In this document: positions 49,420 to 60,639 of the stretch, piece after piece
Layout of the letters: each line of letters starts with the position of its first letter
Numbering within the stretch: the stretch's first letter is position 1
Assembly: GCA_038030265.1 (NCBI GenBank)
Contig: CM075937.1
Location: 43,752,198 to 43,816,197 of the forward strand
DNA length: 64,000 nt
DNA from: Corythucha ciliata
Taxonomy: Eukaryota; Arthropoda; Insecta; Hemiptera; Tingidae
Direction of reading: 5' to 3'
Notes under the pieces: model-generated
The model's database searches: none
The model's input: the letters and a program-made list of their open reading frames with translations, nothing else
What the model was told of the DNA's origin: nothing
Position numbers and translations under genes: made by a program

Positions 49420-49773
49420 CTCCAGCAAAACTACAAACCAAGGCAAAGGTCCAAACCACAGCAAAGCTCCAAACCCAACCCCCCCCACTGTAAACCTCCT
49501 ACCACCAAAGTTGTAACCACAAAAAGCTCTGACCATATTAGAGCCGCAACCACAGCAGTGGTCTAGAAAATCTGCAAACCACAATAAAGCTCCACACACA
49601 TCAAAGTCCCAACCACAGCAAAGCTCCAACCACAAATGCTGTAACCACAAAAAGCTCTTAACACATTAAAGCCCAGGCACAGTAGTGCTCAAAACCCAGC
49701 CAATCTCCAAATTACAGCGTGGCCCCAACCACAGCAAGGTCCCAACCACAGCAAAGCTCCAAACCACAGCACC
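49420..49773 (+). repeat. Family D array (left part)
   Basis: Repeats of AACCACAGCAAAGCTCCAAA and AACCACAAAAAGCTCTGACC, period about 16-17 bp. The array resumes at 50580 after an inserted LINE. Confidence 0.8.
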
Positions 49774-50578
49774 GGAAGGCTTTTAGTCTGCGTTCGGATG
49801 AGAGACGTGACACTGCTTACGTGAAGTTTTTGGGGATCTGGATCGATGATCGCCTGACTTGGGCAAAGCGTTGTGATTTTTTGGCAGGGAAATTGGCAAG
49901 GGTGATTTCTGAGGTGACCTCTGAGGTCACTCAGAGGTTTAATTTCTTTACCGGTTTTAAGGGCGTGCTATTTCTCGCTATTTCACTCCGTAGCTGCGTA
50001 CGGTTTGATTGGTCGGAGTCACAGTTCTAGCGCAAAAAGGGTTTTTGGACTCCAAAGGAAGGCTGTAAGACTAATTTCGGGATTTTAGGAGGCTTGAGGT
50101 TATGACACTCCCCTCCTCGCAAATTTATAGCTGTGTATTGCACATATATGAGTGCAAAAAGGATGCATTCAGGTTGAATGTGGGCCAGACACGAAATCAA
50201 GGAAAGCTTACAGCACCATTTTGTGGATTGAAAAAATCCCATGAGTGGGTCGATTATATTGGTGTAAAATGTTTGGTGTAAATGTTTTAATGGGCTCCCA
50301 AAAGGTTTTGTAGCCTTAAATCATATGGGAGCTTCAAAAGCAGGCTTAAAAAGTTCATGACCGAGAATGTATTTTACTCAGCTGACGAATTCTTGAGCTG
50401 TGACATTAGTTTGGTTAATGGTCGTCTATGTCGTAAGGCACCGGGGTAATCTATTGTGACGGAACGACCCAAATAATTTCTAGGTGTGTATTTATTATAA
50501 ATAGTTAATGTAAATTTTACAAACTTTTGACGAATATGTTACCAATTGCGGTGATCATAGAATAAACCTAAACCTAAA
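49774..50578 (+). pseudogene. LINE 3' end: RT thumb and C-terminus, broken
   Basis: The frame reads KAFSLRSDERRDTAYVKFLG then IWIDDRLTWAKRCDFLAGKL, the conserved thumb segment of CR1/Jockey-type reverse transcriptases. Shifting frames continue the homology: SAKRVFGLQRKAVRLISGF, then IAHIYECKKDAFRLN, and SYGSFKSRLKKFMTENVFYS with ADEFL before the end of the protein near 50450. Several frameshifts and stops make it a dead copy. The 3' UTR ends with the tandem tail AATAAACCTAAACCTAAA. The catalytic RT domain is absent, so the copy is strongly 5'-truncated. Family D repeats lie immediately on both sides. Confidence 0.75.
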
Positions 50579-50579
50579 G

Positions 50580-50710
50580 GTCCTAACCACAGCAAAGCTC
50601 GTAACCACAGTAAACTTCCAAAAGTCCAAACCAACGACTATACCAAACTGACTACTACCAAAATGAAGTTCCAACCACATTAAAGCTCCAACCACAGCAA
50701 AACGTTCGCG
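50580..50710 (+). repeat. Family D array (right part)
   Basis: CCTAACCACAGCAAAGCTCG and GTTCCAACCACATTAAAGCT continue the array broken by the LINE. Confidence 0.7.
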
Positions 50711-50714
50711 TTAT

Positions 50715-51690
50715 TGCGAGTTTCACGTTTTAATTTCAGCGAAATTGAATGTTTCGGCTTTCGAGCCTTTTATTAGCGGCCGTCTGTCCCGGGCAAGCCT
50801 TTCGGGAAAGCGAAAGTCTCTGGTCCCAATATCCAGGAAGTTGCTATAGTTTCCGTTATTTATTTTCGCAAAATTACAAGGTTCAGGGTATTTTTTTATA
50901 GTGGTCGCAGAACAGGGGGCCAGCTGGCCTCGACAGTGCCGCCCAAGGTCTGAGTCGCAACTTTCCAACATTTTGCACCAAAATTGGATTTTTCTTGGCT
51001 GAGTATTTGCTTAATCGGCCGTTCTTATTAGTGAGTCAACTGTTTTAAATCGAAATGAGCAAAATACTCAGCTCAAGTGATGACTTATTCATACGGGCTG
51101 GGCGTCTTTGTTTTACTGGGTGTGGACCCTGGGCTGGACGGCCCCAACACCAATCATAGCCTGACGGTTACCCACGAAATTGGAAGTTTATTGGCTGGTT
51201 GTCCGCGGAATTGAAAGTTTTGGGCCATTAGTCTGGCAAAATAATCATAATGCAAGTTTCGTTTCTTAATTTTAGCAAAAATTGCAAGTTAAGGGTCCAA
51301 ATTTCGGAGGAATTTCATGTTTCGCGGCTAGATATCCGTGAATTTTATTATTTTTATTTTTTCAGAGAGGAATTCAATGAATTTCTGGCTGAATACCCGC
51401 GAAATGGGCAGTTTCGGAACTCTATTTCTGTGAAACTGCAAGTTTAGAGTCTTAATAGTCAATTTAAGCAAAATTATAAGTTTCGGGACCTTTTTTGTGG
51501 CGCCGGAACTCAATATAGCCAGCCCCGACTGCGCTCAGCACAAAGGTTGTAGAATTCTCACGGAATTGGAGGTTTGCTCACGCAATTGGGAGACTTCAAA
51601 CGACAATTATTAACTTTGTAATTCAAAAACATGTGAATTCACTGATATTTAGCTCCAAATGGCGTACATTTGCGGCTATTCATAAAGCTT
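50715..51690 (+). repeat. Family E tandem array, largest copy
   Basis: Units of about 30 bp such as GAAATTGGAAGTTTATTGGC and GTGAAACTGCAAGTTTAGAG, with interspersed longer blocks (GTCGCAGAACAGGGGGCCAG near 50895; GTGTGGACCCTGGGCTGGAC near 51119). Open frames such as 51250-51447 are repeat translations. Confidence 0.7.
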
Positions 51691-51699
51691 TGGGCAATG

Positions 51700-53690
51700 T
51701 CGGCGCCCAAGGGTTTTGAAACAGGCTGGACCTGTATTTTGAGCCCCGATAAATCAGACTTCTAATCCAATCCGTCGTTGCTTTTAAATGGAAAGTAAGC
51801 TTCAATTCCGTAGTCCGCCTCACGCCACGCCACCCTAACAAAGTATACCCTAAAAGAGAGAGAAATTCGTGCGGTAATGAATACAAAAGCAAAAAAAAAG
51901 CGATGTCTGAATATAATTTGCATGCAAAGAAGCTTCCGCGTTTGATTTAAAGTTACTTGTTTCTTCTTCGCCACCTTCTCACCCTCCCCCAGCCCTTCCT
52001 CTACAGAAGCTACGTATTGCATGGTTGGGTCGAAGGAAAAGACAAGGGCGAAACTTTTTGTGAGACGTAAGGATTCACGATTTCCGAGATGAAAAATAGA
52101 GAGATAGAAAAAAAAGTTACTGTTCCTCACGAAACGAACTGTCGTGTAAAACCACCCCCTTCCTCCCAAAATTGGATAGAAAGAGGACTTGTGGACGGGT
52201 GGGGGGTTATAAACGTGAGTTACAAAAAATACGATTGTGTTGAAAGGGACAATCCTAACCAGAACAATGCCCTAGAGTCAACCCTTTAAAAACACATAGG
52301 GGAGGCTTGGGGTTGAGATTTTTATAGAAAAAAAAGGAAAACGCCGCAATTTTCTGCTCCATTAGGGAAATCTTATTACCATCGCAATCGGTCTGAGCTG
52401 GAGGAGATAAAGGGACAGAGAAAGAAAATAGTCCGCGAGGAAAAAAAAAGAAAATTAAAGTGAAGTGTCGGAAAAAAGAATGAAGAATTACAGGTTTTCA
52501 CGTTCCGGCCGAGCTGATTCCCACAGTGGGTGCTTCGCTGACCAAAGACTTATGTAAAAAAAACGTCGTACTGAGAGGTGAGGCTCATTGCAAAACAATT
52601 TTCAAGACAGACTTTTTTCATAATAATTAAACTTTTGTATATTTTTATCGGGGGAAAAAAATATCCCAGAGCTATCGACTTCGCCTAGTGGAACAGTGCA
52701 ATTTTCTGTTTGTTGGGGGGGGGGGGCTTGAAGGAGCACGCCATGAAGCTCATGTTCGAGTAATCCCTCTCGAAAGCTTAAGTACGTGACTATTGGCGGC
52801 GTTTAATATATATAAAAAAAACGTTTGTTGAAGAAGAATAGCTTGCAACACAATCGTCTTGTCGTGGACTTCGGTGAAGGGTTGGGTGACTTCGAGTGGG
52901 ATCGAGTTTGTGATAATCACTTTTGGTATTTGATGCGCGCGACCTTTTGAACAAGGGCAAGGGCTTGCACAATGGCGTGCATCACGAGTCCGCCCTTAGC
53001 GAGCGAGCGAAAAAAAATAAAGTTGTGTCCTTCAAGAACAGTGATGTACAAGCGAAGAGAATGGCGCGCGAGCTTTTTTAATCGAGTAAAACGGTTCTAA
53101 TCGGACGTCTAGGAGGGGGGGGAGAGGTCGCCAACGAAAAGAGGAGTTCATGCGTAGTGAATCCTCCAATATTAAGTAACTATTCATAAGTTCGCGACGC
53201 CTTAAAGAGCCCTTCATCTGATCTGACGACCATGACTAAGTTGATCTCATTGAAAGATTCCCCACAGAGCTTCTTGTGTGTGTACTCGACGAACAGAAAA
53301 ATCTCGATGACCGTCCTATTTTCCCTGGCTCCTTTCCTTTGAGAGAAAAAAAATCAATCAGATTGTCTAATTCGAATTAAAAATTGCTCAACTGAGCATT
53401 AACTTCACCCGAAATGTTTTATTTAATTTGTCCCAGCGGTAAAAAAAAGATGCGAAATATTATTCCTTCTAAACCAGTTAAAAGATAAAATGTTCGTTTC
53501 GTAATCACTTTCTCCTTTAATTTAGAGCCTTCCCTCTGCTCACCACGATATGTCGAGAATGTCAATTTGACATTTTTCGGGGCCGTCAACATTCATATCG
53601 AACAAAAATCAATGTGACATTGTAGACAACGCCGCAGACACCTTTCAAAAACCACTTAGCGGGTTTGGAGTGTGAACTTGGCTTCTTAAA
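51700..53690. other. Intron sequence; no gene recognised
   Basis: Mostly unique, with G12 at 52715-52726. The 135-codon minus-strand open frame at 51762-52169 shows no recognisable domain and is not called. Confidence 0.5.
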
Positions 53691-53699
53691 AAAAAACAC

Positions 53700-54140
53700 A
53701 CACACTATTTCGCCCTTCAAAAATCGAACCACAGAAAGCTGTAACCCCAAAAAGATCTAGCCATAAAATTCTCTCACCAAAAAAGTCTCTAACCACCAAA
53801 TTCTCTATACACAAAATCTCCTACCTCAAACCAACATAAACTTGAACTCCAAAGTGATCAAACACCGAAAGCTGCAACCCCAAAATGGTATAATCACAAA
53901 ATAAATGAACCACAAAACTACAACCAACAAAGCACAAATAACAAAACACTCAAACCAAAAAAGCTCCAACAACAGAAAACTCTAACCACTCAAACCTCTA
54001 ACCAAAGATTCACAAACCACAAAAGCTTATAGTCCCCAAAAAAGCTCAAACTACAAAAAGCTCTTACCACAAAAACGTGAAACCAAAAAAGACCAAACGC
54101 CGAAAGCTGCAACCCCAGAATGCTCTAACCACAAAACTTT
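53700..54140 (+). repeat. Family D array
   Basis: AACCACAAAAGCT, CTCTAACCACCAAATTCTCT and AACCACAAAACTACAACC-type units, period about 15-17 bp, over about 440 bp. Confidence 0.75.
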
Positions 54141-54599
54141 CTTCAGTTGAAACACACAAACACAGTAAACGCATGAAGTTTTTGGCTAATCAGAATCATG
54201 CGCGTAAACAAAAAAGGTTTTGTGGTGCTAAACAAACGATTCCGTTAATCTTCTAGGTTGCGTGTAGTTGGCCCGACACATACAGTTTTATATCAGACGG
54301 GGCCCCGAAAAGCTTAAACGCGGAAAATTGAGGATTTTTAGATTCTACTATATTCATGGATGTAGGTATGTGAAAAGGTTGGACGGCGATTTGGCTCCTT
54401 TCTACGAAGTTCAGTCTCTCCTAACGTTGCAAGTGATGATATCAGCGAATATTTTTATTGAGCTCCCGAGAGCGCTTCTGGTGCCTCAAATTTTAGAAAA
54501 TGCGTGCCTTCTTGAGGATAATTCGCGGCTAAAATGCAGAAAATACACCGTCCCCTGCTTCGCTAGGTCCTTAAGCGCACTGATATGCTGATCGTCAAT

Positions 54600-55790
54600 G
54601 TGCAACTTGCTAACGTGGCAAAAACTTTGGAAAAAGCGCGAATATTCGTGGCTGTAACTGCGAGAAAGCGCTGATTCGTGGTCTCTTGATTCAACATCCA
54701 GGGCAAAATTGTGAAAAAATCATTGATATGCGGTGTATGGAATGCAATCTACGGCTAAAATGTAGAAATCAACGCAAAATTGTTTTTTTTTTTTTTGCCC
54801 AGCCAGGAAAAGGGTTGGGTTATTGTTATATTATAACTTAAGTTATATTCAATAACTTAAGTCATTGCAAAAGTAGCATAAAACGCTCTTTACAGCTAAA
54901 ATTGAGAAAAAACGCTGCAAATACCTGAAACCCCTAAAATCGGACACAAATTTTAAAAAATAACTAAATCGCAGCTGAAAATGATAAAACAAAAATCCGT
55001 AGCTTCTGAAAGCTTCAAGGCTCAAACTGAAAAACAGCGTAAAAAAAAAATTGCTAATGCGGGGCTAAAATATATATACGTATATAAAACAACAATTGAG
55101 AAAAACTGTAATTTTCAGCTCAGATTGAGAGAAAGTGTTAATTTGCGGCTAATCTGCAGCTAAAATTGCGGGAAACGCCAATTCATGGCTATAATTGAGA
55201 AAATTCGCGAATTCTCGGGTTAGAAGCACTAATGCGCTTCTAAAATTAAGTAAAAACGCTAGTTCACGGCTAAACTTGAGGATAATCACCAATTCGCGGG
55301 TAAAATTGTGGTAAAAGTTTCAACTTAAATTCCTACTCGCCTTTGTGACTTCTGAAGGCAACTTTGTGGCTAAAATTGAGAAAATGCGTCAATTTATGCC
55401 TATGTATATACATAGATAAAAAACCCGCTGATTTGCGGCCGATAAATATCTCTAATTCATAGCACATGGTGAACAAGTAAGGCCCGGGTCGACCATATGG
55501 GTTTAAAGTTCCGTTTTACACTAAGCTGAGCTTAATAGCTTAAACCCCGATCAGAATTAGTATTTTGAATACAAAATCGTTTAAACCCTTAACAACGCTT
55601 AAACGGACATTGTCGACCTAACCCTAAATGCGATTTGTGGAAAAACCAGCTATTTTGCAGCTAATATTGAGAAAAATACGTAAGAAAAACACTAATTTCC
55701 AGCTCAAGAACAGTGTTAATTCTCTGTTAAAATAATATAAAGAAATTGCTAATTTGCTGCTAAAGTGGAGAAAACTCAACTTGGGGGCCT
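54600..55790 (-). repeat. Family A tandem array, reverse orientation
   Basis: About 1.2 kb of units such as GAGAAAGCGCTGATTCGTGG and AATTCGCGGGTAAAATTGTG. Interrupted at 55488-55618 by a possible short MITE. Confidence 0.8.
55488..55618. mobile_element. Possible short MITE, GGTCGAC ends
   Basis: GGTCGACCATATGGGTTTAA at about 55488 and GTTTAAACG...GACATTGTCGACC to about 55618 are loosely inverted. The interior breaks the family A pattern. The match is imperfect and no duplication was found. Confidence 0.35.
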
Positions 55791-56050
55791 CTTGGAGATT
55801 TCGCCCCGGGCCCCTATAGGGTCCGCCAGCGCGCGGGACAAAATTTGCCAAACCTGGCTGACTACGACGCAGCAGGGTACCACCAACCTCATATGCAGCA
55901 CGGTACTCAGTCAAGCCAGGGGCACCCATTTTATTGTTATACGCCGCCCAATCGCATCATAACTGCAGTTGACGGGTTCATGGATGGGGAGGAGGGGTGA
56001 TAAAAAATTTAATTCCCTCACGCACACATCATGATTACTACAATATCAGA

Positions 56051-56236
56051 CAGTGGCGTACCCAGAGGGTGGCGATAGGTGGATCGCCCCCTCCGGAAGG
56101 CCGTTTTTAGCCAAGTTTTTGCGAAATCCCAGCAATACGAAGGGCATTCATTACAACATTCGTCCCCCGCCGGCCTTTAGTCGGCTGCGGACTGCCGGAA
56201 TCACCCCCTGCGGAAGGATTTCTAGGTACGCCCCTG
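56051..56236. mobile_element. hAT-type MITE with a perfect 8-bp target duplication
   Basis: The ends are CAGTGGCGTACCCAGAGGG and, inverted, CAGGGGCGTACCTAGAAA. ATATCAGA lies directly on both sides (56043-56050 and 56237-56244). The 8-bp duplication and CAGNGGCG ends are hallmarks of hAT. The 186-bp interior is noncoding. A second CAGTGGCGTACC end without a partner lies at 39833. Confidence 0.85.
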
Positions 56237-56249
56237 ATATCAGAGTATA

Positions 56250-57166
56250 AATATACCTGCCAGAAAAGTGGGATACTGCCTCCCTAAACTGGCGATTTCG
56301 CTTCAGATACCGACATTTTGCCTCCTCTAGAGCAAAAAAAAAAACTAAATTTAATTGATCTCCACAGAAACTAATTTACGTGTGGCAATGGGGGGGGGGC
56401 AGATAAATGAAAATGTAGCGACCCTATTCGGATCGCTATTACGACGGAGTATAGTCGTATTTTGTAATGAAATTACATTGTTTCGCGTATTTCACCTGGC
56501 TCCGACCATGCTTAGATATAGAGGCAAGTTTTTATATTGCTGCGAGGGCCCTGGGGGTTTGCTATAGTTGTTATAGCCATAGATTTATAGCGGTGACCGT
56601 ATATCTATTGAAAAGTTCATTAAACACACGCATAAAGTGTAACAGCTGCGAGGAAATTTTCAATAAGAAGTCGTTACGCAATTTATATAGACAATCAAGA
56701 TTTGAATTACCATTTGACAAAGTGGGTGGTTCGGTATGCCAACAATTATGAATTCACCCTTTTCATTTTATTACCTTCGAGCCTTTCTTTATTTTAATAA
56801 AAGACACTGTTTCTAGAGGATATTTTCATCCTTGAACTAGACCTCCTGAGTGACGCGTATAGGGGCACCTTAAACTTTAATTTATTTAACAATAAAAACC
56901 CTGCATAAGATAATAAAGAAGAGATGAAGGAGAAAAGGACCTTGAAAGCTGTGTCGAAAGTAGCCGTTAATAATGGAAAAAAAATCAAGATATTCCTCGA
57001 ATTCAATACCTATGTCGTGCTTTCAGCAAACGGCTCGAGGGAAGAAATTTTTTATTATTTATAACTCGGCACCGTACGGTTCAAAGCATAAGGTGAATGT
57101 CGAAAGACGAGTCGTGAGGTTTGCATGGTTTAAACCCGTTTTCTTCTTTCATCTTTCGATCTATTT

Positions 57167-57206
<40 letters not shown>

Positions 57207-58790
57207 GAGATCATCAAATTTCCGATCTTTACATAATTTTTCTTCGCTCTATACCACTATAGCAGCAACAATTACAATTTCTTTTCAACCCGCCCTCGGG
57301 TTTCGTCACGGAAGTCTTTCTTATTTTCTCGAACCGGCGGTGTTCAGTTACAAATTGTGCGGTATAGCGGTTTTCAGCCACAATTACAGGCGCATATTAT
57401 TGGGAGGTGTTGATGGTGCTGTCAGGGGAAGGGGGAGGGTGTAATTGTAGATAGCGACTTGAGGTGTGATGATTCCTCGTTTGACTGTTACGATGCGCCT
57501 TTAAGTACAGCCGTTTTAGTGTATAGTACGGGACTATTGGAGAAAGTGAAAAGAAAATTGTTTAATGAAAGACTCGATTTAAGAGAGAAGAAAACCTCAA
57601 ATTACGGTGAGTGAAGGAGTTTTGAAATGAATAATTACTTCCGAAATTTTGGCCTGAGGAGCAGAGTACCTACCTAATGGAAAAGTATAGAGACGGGATA
57701 AACCTGTAGGTAATTGTTTATATTTTATAATGCTTTCTTCAGAACGTTACGCAATGTTTTTCTTTCAATTTTCATAAATTTGCAGTGTTTTTTTTTTTTT
57801 TTTAATGTGAACTCGTACAATAAATTACGAACGCCTCCGCGGAAGACTGCAGCGTTCACACGAGTGTTCTACCGTGAACTCGTCTTGACCCTCCGCGTTC
57901 TCAAGCTTCTTATGGCCGCGCCTTCTTCAGACCGGTCATTTCAAGAAAAGAAAAAAAAAAAAACACGGATTCCCCTTGTCTTCCAGGTAGCTATAATATT
58001 ATAAAACAACCCTTCCCTCCTTTAAGAACACTGCTGATTCGCTCTTCTTTGTTCGTGAAAATACCCATGACCCGTCGAACTCTGTTGTTTATTAAAAGAC
58101 TTCCTTCATTCCTGTCGTCTTACTTTACAAGGTCCTTTTTTTATTTTTGATCGACTTTTTTTCAGCGAAATCACAATCCTTTAAGGACTTGAGCACCTTT
58201 TTTATTGCTTAGAAGCCTTGATTTAATTACTACTTTATACTTAACGTTCCCTTCCTCTTTCTAATTTAATGACTTTGTTTTACTACAAGGCTTTCTTTTC
58301 CTAGTGACATCCTGTTATAGGGGATGCAGTTAGTCAAGGGGGAATGACAGTGTAACAACCATGGTCCATGTAATCATTTTCCATTTTTTTTTTTCATTTA
58401 AACATGCGAAACGGAGTCATTGAAGCACATTTGCAGCGCATTCATGGGCTCAACATAGTAAACCTTGGATTACAAAGCGATCGTTTGGGTCCTTCAGCAA
58501 AAGCTGAAAATGAAGCTTGTAATGAAGTATTTGAAATGTAAAAGGACCCTATCAGGGGAGATTTCCCCATGATAGAGGGCTTTTTGGCTGCTTTGGCACA
58601 TTTTCTGGGCGGCTGAGATTGTTCGGTATTTCAACCGAATGGAGGGCGTCCATCACTACTGCACCACAGGTCACTCTATACTTACAGCCTCCTCTCGGAT
58701 ATCAGACAAATTGTTATCAAATGAGCCAATCAAACGAGATTTCTGGCTTGAAGGATCCAAATTGGTTCCCGAAAGAGCCATCTCGATTTT
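56250..58790. other. Intron sequence; candidate cassette exon, otherwise no gene recognised
   Basis: Includes G10 at 56390-56399 and A31 at 57175-57205. Mostly unique sequence. The only splice-bounded open segment I noticed is 57511-57606, listed separately. Confidence 0.5.
57511..57606 (+). CDS. Candidate phase 1-1 cassette exon of the secreted-protein gene
   Basis: The donor G|GTGAGT starts at 57607. The acceptor TTTAAGTACAG ends at 57510, and an alternative TTTTAG ends at 57519 in the same frame. Read with the A left by exon 2, the segment is open through 31 codons (T VLVYSTGLLEKVKRKLFNE...) and leaves one G, so it would slot between exons 2 and 3 without shifting the frame. The polypyrimidine tract is weak, and an open run of this length arises by chance roughly once in several tries. 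No homology is recognised. Confidence 0.2.
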
Positions 58791-58799
58791 AACCGAATT

Positions 58800-59130
58800 T
58801 GTCTCCAGCAACCACGAATTTCCGCTTCTCAATTTTTGCCGCAAATTAACGCTTATTCTTAATTTTAGTCGCTAACCTACGTTTTTTCCAATTATTAGCC
58901 GCGAATTTGTGTTAGGAAATTAGCCTTTCTTCTCAATTCTAGCCACAAGTTAGCGCTTTTTTTTCAATTTTAGTCGCGAATTAGCACTTTTTTCACTTTT
59001 ATAGCCGCAAATTAGCGCCTTTTCTCCCTTTTATCCAGGAATTATGGGTTTTTCCATCATTTTACCGTGAACTACCGTTTTTCTCAACTTGAGTCGCGGA
59101 ATTTCCCCAGAATCAGCACATTAGCATTTT
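58800..59130 (+). repeat. Family A tandem array, forward orientation
   Basis: TTTCAATTTTAGTCGCGAAT and TTAGCGCCTTTTCTCC-type units, period about 31 bp. Confidence 0.75.
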
Positions 59131-59643
59131 TTCCTATAATTTCATCCGTAAAATGAGACCCATAGGCTACGAATCAAATTTCGAAAATACGAGATGTCTC
59201 GCCACTACTTTAGGATTTACTCAAACCGGTATCGACGCTTTTTCAGGGTTGCCACGGGCCAGGGAAACCGGGAAAAGCCAGGGGATTTCAAAGTGGTCGG
59301 GGAATATCTTGATTTTGACACCAAGGTCAGGGAAAAATGAGCGGACAGCTACGTTGTTCATAGTATTTGGTGGTTAAACGAGAAAAAATACTGAAGTAAT
59401 ATGAGCTTTTCTACCCGTCATTACCCTTCGACGGTCTCTTTCGTTCTCGATTTTTGAGTTGTCAGGTGCGGATTCAGGATTTTCTCAAGGCTGGAGAAAT
59501 TGTGGGCTTCGCAGCTGTACTATGAATGGCTTGAGAGCTGACAGCTATTCTCTGCCTACAAATGACTAGTCTAGCTATTCTAACCATAAAACGGCTAAGC
59601 TGATTAAAATCGCGTCCAAAAATGGCAAAACTGACGATTCGTA

Positions 59644-60198
59644 CAGGGTGGCTCAACGAACTAGGGTGGATTTCAAATCTTCGTAACTCAGTCATTTTCG
59701 AAGGTACAAACTTTTTATTTGGCTTAAAATAATCAAGAAAAATGGAAATTTCATATGACAATTCAAGATTTGAACAAAACTTCAACCATGTGATGGCCAT
59801 CGGCCTGTATGCATTTCTGCAGCCTTTCATGAAAGTTCCTCATGACATTTTCAGGGGTTCGCGCTGTTCGGGTACCACCTCTTTTTTTTTTCAAAACACT
59901 GCCCGTTTCCTCAAAGTTATTAACCCACCTAAGGATTGTGTCACGTTTGGGGATCACTCCGCGCGTATTGCGAAACGAGCTCGAAAATCGCGCTGGGTCT
60001 GAACGATAGACTGGTTAGTCTGCCAAAACCGAGTGACGGCGTAAACGCGTTGCTCCGTTGTCCAAACCATGTTTGCAACTGACCCACCGGAAACTTCCGC
60101 TCTTCAGGTTTACAACGAGACCAACCCCCACCCCATGGAGTAAGGGGAAGCCGAACAGCGCCCTTTTCAAATCCACCCTAGTTCGTTGAGCCACCCTG
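59644..60198 (-). mobile_element. Mariner-like transposon deletion derivative (555 bp)
   Basis: Inverted ends of about 31 bp, CAGGGTGGCTCAACGAACTA..., are nearly perfect and flanked by TA on both sides (59642-59643 and 60199-60200), the target duplication of the Tc1/mariner group. The minus strand encodes only the two ends of a transposase (next entry). Non-autonomous. Confidence 0.85.
59763..59957 (-). pseudogene. Internally deleted mariner-type transposase (N-terminal HTH fused to C-terminal tail)
   Basis: The 64-residue frame begins with the start-side helix-turn-helix found in arthropod DUF4817-type mariner transposases: IPKRDTILRWVNNFEETGSV followed by LKKK and RTARTPENV. It then passes at about residue 37-38 straight into a tail like the family's C-terminus (RNFHERLQKCIQADGHH, then VEVLFKS) and a stop. 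The catalytic DDE core of about 250 residues is missing, so it cannot transpose itself but could still bind ends. Upstream, more N-terminal codons are visible in a shifted frame (towards 60030). Family recognition is from memory of the motif. Confidence 0.7.
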
Positions 60199-60639
60199 TA
60201 CATTGAAAATGCTTTAAATGACTATTTGCGCGCTAAAAATAGCCAAACTGGCAATCCCCTCTATGGAAATGACTTTCACGCGGCCTAAAAATGGCAAACC
60301 TGACAGTTCGCGCAACCCTGAAAATCCTTGAACAGATCGTATGATCCTTGCCCTGAAATGACTAAATCGGACGCCAAAATGGCCAATAATTCACCTTATT
60401 GTAGTCTGTCCTCTTAGTGATGGACTCTCGAATGTGTTGCTTCATTCGATAGTTCGATTTGTTCTCTCCCAGCAAAAATTTAAATAAATCAACAACAAAA
60501 TTTTACTATGGGCATTATGGTTGCGTACGCTACACAGTGATCATTAATTTTTTCCCAAAAATTATTCCCAGTGCGTTATTTTTAGAAGGGGCAGAGTGGA
60601 AGCTCATTCCACTAAATTCAAGGGCGGGCGCTGTAGTTT

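Larger units (their letters stand above)
59500..60400 (+). repeat. Family C array interrupted by a mariner-like element
   Basis: GCTAAGCTGATTAAAATCGC and AAATGGCAAAACTGACGATT lie to 59640, and AAAATAGCCAAACTGGCAAT resumes after 60200. The insertion at 59644-60198 lies within a C unit. Confidence 0.65.

Noticed and set aside
51762..52169. 135-codon minus-strand open frame
   Set aside because: No recognisable domain or signal and no supporting context; likely chance.
39420..55000. CRISPR-like spaced repeats
   Set aside because: The arrays have diverged contiguous units with no constant repeat plus unique spacers, and the context is eukaryotic.
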